The notes under the pieces: model-generated
What the model saw: only the letters and a program-made list of their open reading frames with translations
Told to the model about the DNA's origin: nothing
Database searches by the model: none
Part shown: piece after piece, positions 1-8,194 of the stretch
How positions within the stretch are numbered: position 1 is the stretch's first letter
How the letters are laid out: each line of letters begins with the position of its first letter
Made by a program: the position numbers and the translations under genes
Source of the DNA: Cellulosilyticum sp. I15G10I2
Lineage (GTDB): Bacteria; Bacillota; Clostridia; Lachnospirales; Cellulosilyticaceae
DNA: 64,000 bases
Assembly: GCF_900095725.1 (NCBI RefSeq)
Contig: NZ_FMMP01000017.1
Coordinates: forward strand, 62,001-126,000
Direction: 5' to 3'

Positions 1-2
1 CT

Positions 3-770
3 AGATCAGAGGAGGCAAAAATAGGAGAAGTACTCTTTGAGGCACAAAACATCGGCAGAAAAGGAGCTTTTAAAAATATCAGTTTTAATATAAGAGCTGG
101 AGAGATAGTCGGGTTTGCAGGACTTGTAGGAGCTGGAAGAACAGAGGTCGGCAGGGCCATTTTTGGAGCAGAGCCTATAGATACAGGTAAGTTATGCTTA
201 GAGGGCCAGGAGATAAATATAAAAACATGCAAGCAGGCCATTGAAAAAGGGATTGGGTATTTAAGTGAAGATAGAAAGACGCAAGGGCTGTACTTAGAAT
301 TTTGTATCAAAAATAACTTGCCAGCTAATCGTTTGTCGAAGTTTTCAGAGAAAGGTTTTCTAAAAGAAGACCGTATTGAAGAAAATGCACATAGCGTTGT
401 CAAAGCATTTGGTGTAGCAACCCCGAGTGTTCATCAGTTTATTAAAAACTTATCCGGAGGCAACCAACAAAAAGTTTTAGTTGCCAAATGGGTTGGCATT
501 TGTCCAAAGCTTCTTATTGTAGATGAGCCGACAAGAGGCGTAGATGTAGGCGCAAAGAGTGAGATTTACACTATTTTAAGAAATCTTGCAGCCAAGGGTG
601 TTGCCATTATGGTGATATCTTCTGACCTGCCAGAGGTGCTTGGGATTACAGATCGGGTGATTGTTATGAAAGAAGGACAAATCGTTGGGGAACTTGGAAG
701 ACAAGAAGCCAATGAAGAAAAAGTTATTGCCCTGGCAGCAGGCATAGGCAAAAGTAAGAAGGGAGCATAA
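3..770 (+). CDS. Sugar ABC transporter ATP-binding protein (RbsA/XylG type), 5' truncated by window edge
   Basis: The frame is open from base 3, so only the second ATPase domain (about 255 residues) is visible; the N-terminal ATPase domain lies left of the window. Visible residues 40-48 read GLVGAGRTE, a degenerate Walker A with Arg in place of Lys, as is usual in the second domain of RbsA/MglA/XylG proteins. It is followed by the signature LSGGNQQKV and the Walker B/D-loop LLIVDEPTRGVD. The protein would energise CUT2-type monosaccharide import on the cytoplasmic face. The permease starts 2 bases after the stop, so the two are one operon. The sugar cannot be told from this domain. Confidence 0.93.
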   Translation, partial: RSEEAKIGEVLFEAQNIGRKGAFKNISFNIRAGEIVGFAGLVGAGRTEVGRAIFGAEPIDTGKLCLEGQEINIKTCKQAIEKGIGYLSEDRKTQGLYLEFCIKNNLPANRLSKFSEKGFLKEDRIEENAHSVVKAFGVATPSVHQFIKNLSGGNQQKVLVAKWVGICPKLLIVDEPTRGVDVGAKSEIYTILRNLAAKGVAIMVISSDLPEVLGITDRVIVMKEGQIVGELGRQEANEEKVIALAAGIGKSKKGA

Positions 771-772
771 AG

Positions 773-1777
773 ATGAATGTTATAAAGAGAATGACTAAAC
801 AAAGAGAGTTTATGATCTTTGCGATTGTCTTGGGCGTATTTATTATAATGAGTTTTGCCTCACCCTATTTCCTGGGGACAGGAAATATGTTGGCGCTTCT
901 CCTAGGATTATCTATAGAAGTTTTAATTGCAGTAGGTATGACTAACCTGATGGTTTCTGGTGGTTTTGATATGTCAGTTGGATCAGTTGTTGCATTTACT
1001 GGAGCAATGACAGCTATGCTTATCACAAAAGGGATGCCTGTTGTAGTAGGCATATTAATAGGTATAACTATAGGCGGATTAGTAGGTTTATTCAATGGCT
1101 TTATTATAGCTAAAATAGGGATCAACCCTTTTGTAACAACGCTCGCAAGTTTAAGCTTATTTAGAGGATTAACTTTAATAATATCAAAAGGACAAAATAT
1201 TTCAGGTTTAGGAGAAGCTTTTAATGCTGTTGGACAATCTAAGTTATTAGGTATTCAACTGCCCATTTGGTATGCGGTAATACTCGTTATCATAGGAGAT
1301 ATTTTACTTAGAAAGTCGCGGTTCTTTAGACAGAGTTATTATATAGGCGGCAATGAAAAGGCTGCTAAATTATCAGGAATAGATGTAGATAAGATTAAAA
1401 TATTAAATTACGTGATAGTAGGAGCCTTGGCAGGTTTTGCAGGAATCGTTATGACATCAAGGCTGGGTGCTGCAGCGGTTACAGCTGGAACAGGGCTAGA
1501 GTTAAGAGTGATAACAGCAGTTATTATAGGCGGGGCAAGTTTGCAAGGTGGAGAAGGTACAGTTGTAGGTGCTTTTCTTGGATCACTGCTTATGGCACTT
1601 ATAACAAATGCCTTAACGCTCTTAGGTGTAGATGTCTACTGGCAAACCTTTGTTATTGGAGCAACGTTACTTATCGCAGTACTTATAGATCGAGCTGGTA
1701 AATTAAGAAAAGAAAAAAGTGAAAGATTAGCTAAAGAGGGGGCAAAACTATGCAATACACAAGCTTTGAAAGAGTAA
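773..1777 (+). CDS. Sugar ABC transporter permease (RbsC type, CUT2)
   Basis: A 334-residue hydrophobic protein of normal length for the BPD_transp_2 family, with about eight to ten membrane segments. The family signature in the cytoplasmic loop is visible as GGNEKAAKLSGI, followed by the conserved glycine-rich run VITAVIIGGASLQGG. It forms the channel for the ATPase encoded immediately upstream (2-base gap). Its 3' end overlaps the next gene by 28 bases, implying translational coupling. No binding protein follows, so the periplasmic-type component is probably encoded upstream of the window. The substrate is a pentose or hexose, not resolved. Confidence 0.93.
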   Translation: MNVIKRMTKQREFMIFAIVLGVFIIMSFASPYFLGTGNMLALLLGLSIEVLIAVGMTNLMVSGGFDMSVGSVVAFTGAMTAMLITKGMPVVVGILIGITIGGLVGLFNGFIIAKIGINPFVTTLASLSLFRGLTLIISKGQNISGLGEAFNAVGQSKLLGIQLPIWYAVILVIIGDILLRKSRFFRQSYYIGGNEKAAKLSGIDVDKIKILNYVIVGALAGFAGIVMTSRLGAAAVTAGTGLELRVITAVIIGGASLQGGEGTVVGAFLGSLLMALITNALTLLGVDVYWQTFVIGATLLIAVLIDRAGKLRKEKSERLAKEGAKLCNTQALKE

Positions 1778-2919
1778 AGATGGCACTTGAACATAAAGAA
1801 TCGGATAAAATACCCTTTGACCTTGGGGCAAGCGTCTTAACAGGTATTAATAAACATAGTTATATCAATTTAAGAGACTATCTTGGATTACCCAAAAAAG
1901 AAATTGAACTCTGTGATGTCATGCAGCAACTTGCAAGAGTTGATGAAGATGTAATAGAAAAATTAGGTGTAGATGTAAGATGTGTTGATCCAACGCCTCC
2001 TTTAGAAAAAGGATTAGCTAAAGATATGGAAGAACGTGGTGAGTATTATGAGATGAATGATGAATGGGGAATCGGCTGGAAAATGCCTGTTAAAAACGGT
2101 CATTATTTCGATATGATTAAACGACCACTTGAAACGATAGATACAATAACTGATATGGAAAACTATCCATGGCCAAACCCAGTAGACCCAGGCAGATTTG
2201 CGACACTTAAAACAAGAGCTGACAAATATGTATATGAAGATAAAAAAGCTTATATATTAGGAAGACAGTATGCAGGTATATGGGAGACGGCGCTGTGGAT
2301 GAGTGGTTTTGAGAAATTCTTCTGTGATATGCTTGCAGAGCCTGAGTATGCCCATGCTTTAATGAACAAAATTACAGAATTAAAGATGATGTATTGGGAA
2401 AAAGCACTAGAAACAGTGGGAGATAATGTACTTATCATATCAGAAGCTGATGATCTTGCGACTCAAAACAGTCTGCTTTGTTCAGTGGATTTATACAAAG
2501 AAATGGTGCATCCTTATCATAAAAAATTATTTAGTTTTATAAAAAGTAAGGCTAAAAATAAAGTTCATATCTTTTACCATACTTGTGGTGCAGTAAAACC
2601 ACTTATTCCTTATCTGATAGAAGAGGGCGTAGATATCTTAAACCCTGTTCAAGTTAATGCACAAGATATGGATACAAAACTGCTCAAGAAAGAATTTGGC
2701 AAAGACATGACTTTTTGGGGCGGTGGTGTAGATACACAACATGTATTACCTTTTGGAACACCTCAGCAGGTAAGAGACGAAGTTAAAAGAAGAATTGAAG
2801 ATCTTGCTCCTGGAGGAGGATTTATCTTTGCGGGTGTTCATAACATTCAAAGTGATGTTTCACCACAAAATTTCATGGCCATGTGGGAAACACTTCAAGA
2901 ATATGGAATATATAAGTAA
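1750..2919 (+). CDS. Uroporphyrinogen decarboxylase-family protein, probably a corrinoid-type methyltransferase
   Basis: 389 residues with a UroD/MtaA-type TIM-barrel pattern. The start overlaps the permease by 28 bases, and a GAGGGGG ribosome site lies just upstream. The family Zn-site motif appears as FYHTCG near residues 276-281, and the C-terminal segment reads GFIFAGVHNIQ. It lacks the haem-pathway context (no hemE neighbours), so tetrapyrrole synthesis is unlikely. UroD-fold proteins of this type include methyltransferases acting on methylated compounds through a corrinoid protein. Placed at the end of a sugar importer operon, it may act on a methylated glycoside or another imported ligand; that role is inference. 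No corrinoid protein gene is seen in the window. Confidence 0.7.
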   Translation: MQYTSFERVKMALEHKESDKIPFDLGASVLTGINKHSYINLRDYLGLPKKEIELCDVMQQLARVDEDVIEKLGVDVRCVDPTPPLEKGLAKDMEERGEYYEMNDEWGIGWKMPVKNGHYFDMIKRPLETIDTITDMENYPWPNPVDPGRFATLKTRADKYVYEDKKAYILGRQYAGIWETALWMSGFEKFFCDMLAEPEYAHALMNKITELKMMYWEKALETVGDNVLIISEADDLATQNSLLCSVDLYKEMVHPYHKKLFSFIKSKAKNKVHIFYHTCGAVKPLIPYLIEEGVDILNPVQVNAQDMDTKLLKKEFGKDMTFWGGGVDTQHVLPFGTPQQVRDEVKRRIEDLAPGGGFIFAGVHNIQSDVSPQNFMAMWETLQEYGIYK

Positions 2920-2955
2920 AGTATAATCATGAGCTAATACAATGGTTTAGAAGAT

Positions 2956-2996
2956 AAAAGATAACTATAAGTGAGGTTTACTTATAGTTATCTTTT
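2956..2996 (+). terminator. Intrinsic terminator after the CUT2/UroD operon
   Basis: Perfect 17-bp stem (2956-2972 with 2980-2996), 7-base loop, right arm ending in TCTTTT. It lies 36 bases after the UroD-family stop. Confidence 0.85.
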
Positions 2997-3132
2997 GTAG
3001 TATAAAAATAAAGTTTCCACATACTTATAAACTTTACAAGGGAGGTTGAGGATATAAATACAGCTATATTAAAGCTGCAAATAGTGTATAATTATTAATA
3101 TAATTATATCGAATGACCATAGGGGGATAAGC

Positions 3133-3570
3133 GTGTATAAAGAAAGATTGAAAGAGTTAACTCATAGTGTTCTTCTTGATGCAAGCCAACTGGCGTTTAT
3201 AGAAGAAGCACCAAAGACATTTAATCTACTAGATTCATACCTGAAGTTTTTTAGATATTTATCCAAGGAAAAAGAGAAAGAATGTCTTGACTATGAAATA
3301 GAAGTAATTGAACACTATATAAATATCCAAAGAACACATTATGATTTTAATTTTGAGGTGGCTATTGATAAAGATAAAATGCTTAAAACCATATTTATAA
3401 CTAAATCAAGCTTAATTGCTTTCTTTGATAAATTACTAATCAATATATTAAGTCAAGAAGAAAAATGTAAAAGGATGGCATTAGAATTTGAAATTCAAAA
3501 TGGGCAAGTTAAGGTTATTCTAGAAGTTTCATATTTAAATAAGGCTGAAATATTTAGTGCTTTATTATAA
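3133..3570 (+). CDS. YesM/LytS-like kinase fragment lacking the phospho-acceptor His box (possible pseudokinase)
   Basis: A 145-residue protein starting at GTG 3133 behind AGGGGG. No domain is obvious at first sight, but residues about 20-120 follow the pattern of the region after the His box in YesM-type kinases. FRYLSKEKEKECLDYEIEVIEHYINIQRT-type spacing matches the SLLWYNLKRI to YLYIQSKRFG stretch of the kinase at 5192-6673, and DKLLINIL sits where the N box (FVENAIIHG) should be. The HFLFN box, the N-box Glu/Asn pair and the DxGxG loop are all missing, so it should neither autophosphorylate nor hydrolyse ATP. It starts the operon, 14 bases before the response regulator. It could be a dimerisation partner or modulator of the kinase, or a decaying copy. 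Confidence 0.6.
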   Translation: MYKERLKELTHSVLLDASQLAFIEEAPKTFNLLDSYLKFFRYLSKEKEKECLDYEIEVIEHYINIQRTHYDFNFEVAIDKDKMLKTIFITKSSLIAFFDKLLINILSQEEKCKRMALEFEIQNGQVKVILEVSYLNKAEIFSALL

Positions 3571-3584
3571 AAGGTGGGGGATAT

Positions 3585-5186
3585 ATGATTAAGCTATTAA
3601 TAGTTGATGATGAGCCTTTATCTCTATATGCTATCAGGGCTTTGGTTAATAGAAGATTTCCAGATGTAAGCATAATAGGAGAGGCAAAAAATGGACAAGA
3701 GGCTGTGAATCTATATAAGATGCTTAAACCAGATATGCTTATTATAGATATTAAGATGCCTATATTAAATGGCATAGATGCTTCAAAGCAGATATTAGAG
3801 GAGTTTGAAGAGGCTAATATCTTAATACTTACAGCGTATGATAGCTTTAATTACGTACAAAATGCACTTAATATGGGGGTGAGAGGCTATCTGCTTAAAC
3901 CTATAAATGATCAAGATACAGTAGAAAAGATAAGATCATTAATAAACACCATTAACTATAAAAAAGAAAAAAATAATAATGATGGCACCTTAGAAGAAAA
4001 AGTGAATAGCATTAAACCCCTTGTGCAGAAAGAACTTATATCCCAGATGATTTATGGCAGTATAAAGCAAGAAGACTTAAAAAACTATGCAGCTTTTTTT
4101 CAGTATAATATTAATAAGGGCTACTTTATGTTAATAGGATTTAAAAAAGATATTTCGTACAATTCTGGAGATGAAATACAAATTAAAAATATTAAAAGCA
4201 AAATTTTGCAGGGGATAAAAAATTTAGTGGTAACAATGAGAAAGTGTATAATAGGAGACTTTGTTGGAAGGGGAATCCCCTTATGGTTTCCGGTGGATGG
4301 AAATGAAAATAGTGAAGAGATTTGTAAGGAGTCTAAAAAAATTGGGGAAGAAATAAAAAGAAGGATAAGCGTAGTAGCTAATGTTCCTGTAGGAATAGGA
4401 ATAGGAAATGTAGCAACTTCTATAGAGTTTTCTAAAGAATCTTATAGTGAGGGGTATTTAGCTTTAAAAGCTGCTCTAAAATGTAATAATGTTATCCATT
4501 ATATTGAAATGAAAGAGAGCTTAGCAAAGGAGAATATAAGATATCCGGTTCAACTTGAAGAAAAACTTATAGATTTAATCAAGGTAGGGGATATAGTACA
4601 GTCAAAACAAGTTATAGAAGATATTCTAGAGGGAGTATTTAATGAGTTTTCTGAAATGAAAGATATAAAAGAGTATTTATCACAGCTTTTATCTATCGTT
4701 AAGAGAACGATGCTGCAATTAGGGATTGGAATTAATACGCTGACAATGATAGGAACAATGGATGATCTTACGCATTTAAGTGATATAGCAGAAATAAGGA
4801 TCTGGAGCAGAAGAAACTTATTTAATATTCTCCAGCTTATAGAAGAAATACAGGATTTGAAAGAAAAGATGATTTTTACAAAAATACATAGTAGTATTCA
4901 TAAAAATGTTTTTGCAGATATCTCATTAGAGTGTATAGCGCAAGAAGTTGGAATTAGTCCACAATATTTAAGTAAAATATTTAAAGAAGAAACAGGTATG
5001 AACTTTATAGACTATGTAACAGGCAAACGAATCAGTTATGCAAAAAAACTTTTAGACAATAAGGATAAAAGTATAAGAGAGATAGCTATAGCAGTAGGGT
5101 ATTCGGATTCGAGTTATTTCACAAGGATTTTTAAAAAGATTGTAGGGCTTACGCCAAAAGAATATAGAGAGTTTGGTATGAGGTGA
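3585..5186 (+). CDS. YesN-type response regulator, REC plus AraC DNA-binding domain
   Basis: 533 residues. The receiver domain (about 1-125) has the acidic pair at D8/D9, phospho-acceptor D55 in IIDIKMP, and the conserved K in YLLKPI. A long linker of about 300 residues is typical of YesN proteins. A C-terminal AraC domain has two helix-turn-helices (around IAQEVGISPQYLSKIFKEE and IAIAVGYSDSSYFTRIFKK). It should activate nearby sugar transport genes once phosphorylated. The stop overlaps the region just ahead of the kinase gene, and the kinase's ribosome site lies inside this gene's last codons, so the pair is coupled. Confidence 0.93.
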   Translation: MIKLLIVDDEPLSLYAIRALVNRRFPDVSIIGEAKNGQEAVNLYKMLKPDMLIIDIKMPILNGIDASKQILEEFEEANILILTAYDSFNYVQNALNMGVRGYLLKPINDQDTVEKIRSLINTINYKKEKNNNDGTLEEKVNSIKPLVQKELISQMIYGSIKQEDLKNYAAFFQYNINKGYFMLIGFKKDISYNSGDEIQIKNIKSKILQGIKNLVVTMRKCIIGDFVGRGIPLWFPVDGNENSEEICKESKKIGEEIKRRISVVANVPVGIGIGNVATSIEFSKESYSEGYLALKAALKCNNVIHYIEMKESLAKENIRYPVQLEEKLIDLIKVGDIVQSKQVIEDILEGVFNEFSEMKDIKEYLSQLLSIVKRTMLQLGIGINTLTMIGTMDDLTHLSDIAEIRIWSRRNLFNILQLIEEIQDLKEKMIFTKIHSSIHKNVFADISLECIAQEVGISPQYLSKIFKEETGMNFIDYVTGKRISYAKKLLDNKDKSIREIAIAVGYSDSSYFTRIFKKIVGLTPKEYREFGMR

Positions 5187-5191
5187 TAAAA

Positions 5192-6673
5192 ATGAAGAAA
5201 CCTAGTATAAAAGGCCTTGATATCAAAAGCTTTAGCTTGAAAAAGCAGTTGTTAGTTTATTTCTTTATTATTATACTCATTATGTCCTTGACTAATATTT
5301 CCTTTCTTTATAAAACTCAGCTTTACTATGAAAGCTTTGATTCTATACTAAGAAGAGCAGAAAAAATTGATGAGGTATCCGTTGCGATAGATAATATAGT
5401 TAATATGGTTGTTGAGTATTTATATAATACAGAACAAAATAATTTAGGGAATTATGAGAAAGAGTATAATAAAGTAGTAAATAAACTTAAGGAGATTCAA
5501 ACATCTGATAATGAGAAAATTTACTATAAGGGTAGGGACATCCTCAGCATGGTTGAGACCTTTAATGAAAAAAAGGTCAGATTTATTCAGTTAGCGGAAA
5601 AAGAAACAGAACGTATTTATATTGATAAATACGTAGAGGAGCTTTATAGATTAAGCGGCTATATGCAGAGTGAAGTGAAGATTTTGTTAGTGCTACAAAT
5701 GAGAGATGCGCAAAGTTATTATGCCGGTTTGGAGCGAAATCTTATTATAGGAGAAAATATTATTTATCTCTTAATGTTTTTTATTACGCTGTTATGTTTT
5801 ATATTTGCTATAAGATTTTCTAGAAATATTGCTATGCCTATCCATAAGTTAGCTATTATGTCAAAAGAAGTGGCAGAAGGAAATTTAGACATTGAACTGA
5901 TTGACATAAAGACTGGAGAAGAAGTAAGTATTCTTGTGAAGTCTTTTAATAATATGGTTATTAGACTCAAACAACTGATAGAAACTATAAAACAAAAGGG
6001 GCAGATAGAAAATGAATTAAAACAAGAACAAATCAAAAATTTAGAGGTATCTCATTTACTTAATAAAACAGAACTGGATTTGCTGCAGTCTCAGATTAAC
6101 CCACACTTTCTCTTTAATACACTCAATAGTATTTCTGCTCTTGCAGAGATTGAAAGTGCCGAGCAGACAAAGCTCATGATTAAAGAACTTTCTAGTTTGC
6201 TGTGGTATAACTTAAAAAGAATAAGTATGAATGTCACACTAGGAGAAGAATATAAGGTTGTAGAGAGCTATCTGTACATTCAAAGTAAGCGATTTGGAAA
6301 TAGATTCTATTTTGATACATATCTAGATTCAAAGGTCGAAAACTTTACTATACCCAGTATGATCCTCCAGCCCTTTGTAGAAAATGCCATCATACACGGG
6401 CTAGAGCCTAAAAGTCATGGAATATTAGAAATAAGTGTGAAAGATGAGGGGCAATGCATCCGAATAATCATACAAGACGATGGTGTAGGCATGGATGAAC
6501 AAAGGCTACAAGAAATTGTTTGTACAGAGCCAAGTGGACTCACTAAACATAGAGGGATTGGCATTAATAACGTTATAAAAAGGCTTAATATAGCTTATGG
6601 AACCAATGTAGTGCAGATAGAAAGCGAGCTTGGGAAGGGAACGAAAGTCACTATATTACTTCCTAAAGTGTAA
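5192..6673 (+). CDS. YesM-type sensor histidine kinase
   Basis: I place the start at ATG 5192 and not the upstream in-frame GTG 5183, because GAGGTG at 5180-5185 gives a 6-base spacing; this makes 493 residues. Membrane helices lie near residues 18-38 and 185-207 and flank a mostly helical extracellular sensor of about 145 residues without an obvious Cache fold. HAMP follows, then a His_kinase domain with H305 in INPHFLFNT, N box FVENAIIHG, and DDGVGM as the G1 box. It would phosphorylate the regulator at 3585-5186. The pair is followed by a broken permease gene, so its original target importer may be lost. Confidence 0.92.
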   Translation: MKKPSIKGLDIKSFSLKKQLLVYFFIIILIMSLTNISFLYKTQLYYESFDSILRRAEKIDEVSVAIDNIVNMVVEYLYNTEQNNLGNYEKEYNKVVNKLKEIQTSDNEKIYYKGRDILSMVETFNEKKVRFIQLAEKETERIYIDKYVEELYRLSGYMQSEVKILLVLQMRDAQSYYAGLERNLIIGENIIYLLMFFITLLCFIFAIRFSRNIAMPIHKLAIMSKEVAEGNLDIELIDIKTGEEVSILVKSFNNMVIRLKQLIETIKQKGQIENELKQEQIKNLEVSHLLNKTELDLLQSQINPHFLFNTLNSISALAEIESAEQTKLMIKELSSLLWYNLKRISMNVTLGEEYKVVESYLYIQSKRFGNRFYFDTYLDSKVENFTIPSMILQPFVENAIIHGLEPKSHGILEISVKDEGQCIRIIIQDDGVGMDEQRLQEIVCTEPSGLTKHRGIGINNVIKRLNIAYGTNVVQIESELGKGTKVTILLPKV

Positions 6674-6737
6674 GTGGGTAAAATAATCCTGCTAATAACT
6701 TATTATATTTATTTATTTTTATAATAAATAAATAAAG

Positions 6738-6777
6738 AATGACTATGACCTTATAGATAAAGGGAGTGGTCATTTTT
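6738..6777 (+). terminator. Possible weak terminator after the kinase
   Basis: A short imperfect stem built on ATGACC and GGTCAT is followed by TTTTTT. An AT-only palindrome (about 6707-6735) lies just before it. Confidence 0.45.
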
Positions 6778-6959
6778 TAATGAGATAAGGAGTTTTTAAT
6801 ATGACTTAAAGAAATAGTTATGATATATATTTATAAACTAAAGTAGTGTATGTCATATTAAATAGTAGAGATTTACCAAGGTGTATGCGCAGTGCTGTAG
6901 TTGTCGCAGCAGATATGTACAAATAAAAGAGGATAGCAGCTAAGAAGGAGGCGTTAGAA

Positions 6960-7205
6960 GTGTATACACCGACAAAGAGAATAAACAAGTTCTTTACGAG
7001 TAGTACTCAGCGTAATAAAGAATGGATAACTAAGCTCAAGAATAACAATCTACTAAAAAATATTTATAGGGGTAGGTATCTGTATCTGTTAATAGCCCCT
7101 ATGGTGATATGGCTTATATTATTTAAGTATAAACCACTATATGGGCTACGAATTGCATTTAAAGACTATAGTTTATTTAAAGGTATTGATGGGTGGATTA
7201 AAATA
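6960..7205 (+). pseudogene. Truncated LplB-type sugar ABC permease (N-terminal part only)
   Basis: GTG start at 6960 behind AAGGAGG (6945-6951). Residues 38-78 read as the N-terminus of an LplB/UgpA-type permease: a basic leader, one membrane helix (LYLLIAPMVIWLILF), then YKPLYGLRIAFKDYSLFKGI. The homology breaks at about 7195-7205 and the frame runs into the 3' end of cutC on the other strand, ending at a chance stop at 7289. An intact family member has about 300 residues and six helices, so more than 75% is missing. The retained ribosome site suggests a recent deletion. It sits directly after a YesMN pair, where a binding protein and permeases would be expected. Confidence 0.8.
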
Positions 7206-7208
7206 AAT

Positions 7209-7961
7209 CTAAAGATGAATTCTATTTATGATATCTTTAACTTTCTCAATTTCAAGCCAGTCTGTTTCCCAAATAGTATATTCGGATAAGATAGGTAATC
7301 CCATAGTTACTGTTTGAGGCCTATAAAGCATCGGGCTTTCTTTCTCTTTCTTGCCGGAAAGATGATAGGCTTTTGCATGAGTTGTCTTTACTATTTCTTC
7401 AATGTTACTAGAATTTAATCCGCTGCCTACTAATATTTCAACTTGATTTCCTGCTTTATTTACAAGTTCTTTAATACAGGAAGCACCTTGGATACAGGTT
7501 TGCTGCTGACCTGATGTAAGAATTGTGTCAATTCCAAGGGATTTTACTTGTTCAAGCGCTTCAAAAGGATTTTTACATACATCAAATGCTCTATGCAAGG
7601 TGATATGCAGTGGTTTTGCAAGATCAATGAGAACTTTTAAGCGTTCAATATCTAGGTCGCCGTTTGGAGTTAAAATGCCAATAACTATTCCTTTTGCACC
7701 ATGTTCTTTTGCAACTTTGATTTCTCGCTTAATATATTCGAACTCAAATGGTGTATAACAAAAGTCCCCAAATCTAGGCCTTATAAGCACATGCAAAGGG
7801 ATATCTACTGATGCGTTAACTAAATCAATTAAGCTTGATGTAGGAGTAGTGCCGCCTATTATTAGATTACTGCATACCTCCAATCGTGTTGCTCCGCCTT
7901 TTTGTGCAGCTAAAGCTGATTCTACGGAGTCCACACACACTTCTAATGTGATTTTATTCAT
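7209..7961 (-). CDS. cutC: CutC-family TIM-barrel protein (copper homeostasis protein CutC)
   Basis: 250 residues, normal CutC length. Family segments are visible: EVCVDSVESALAAQKGGATR near the N-terminus, NLIIGGTTPTSSLI, VLIRPRFGDFCYT, ITLHRAFDVCKNPFEAL, and ILTSGQQQT. The name comes from copper-sensitive mutants, but the biochemical function of the family is not settled. In gut Firmicutes the gene often lies among sugar genes, as here. It converges on the truncated permease; the breakpoint of that permease is only a few bases from the cutC stop. The gene itself looks intact. Confidence 0.93.
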   Translation of the reverse strand: MNKITLEVCVDSVESALAAQKGGATRLEVCSNLIIGGTTPTSSLIDLVNASVDIPLHVLIRPRFGDFCYTPFEFEYIKREIKVAKEHGAKGIVIGILTPNGDLDIERLKVLIDLAKPLHITLHRAFDVCKNPFEALEQVKSLGIDTILTSGQQQTCIQGASCIKELVNKAGNQVEILVGSGLNSSNIEEIVKTTHAKAYHLSGKKEKESPMLYRPQTVTMGLPILSEYTIWETDWLEIEKVKDIINRIHL

Positions 7962-8194
7962 TGGATTACCTCCTGTTATTTAAAATGATTTTTTTAAGAT
8001 TATAGTGATAATCTCTTTAGTTTATAATAAACAATAATACCATACATTTATATAATATATTTAAAGAGAAAAATATTTTCTAAATAGGCTCATTTTATTT
8101 ATTGTTTTTGAAAGTATCATAGGGTCTCCATCTATAAAGTTATTGTAATAAAATGTCGATAATTAGAATGAAGACATGGAGGGAGACATACATA

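Noticed and set aside
1750-2919. Calling the UroD-family gene hemE
   Set aside because: There is no haem-gene context, and the protein pattern and operon fit a methyltransferase-like paralogue better.
6960-7289. Treating the truncated permease as a real 109-residue gene
   Set aside because: Its last 30 or so residues are antisense cutC sequence with no permease pattern.
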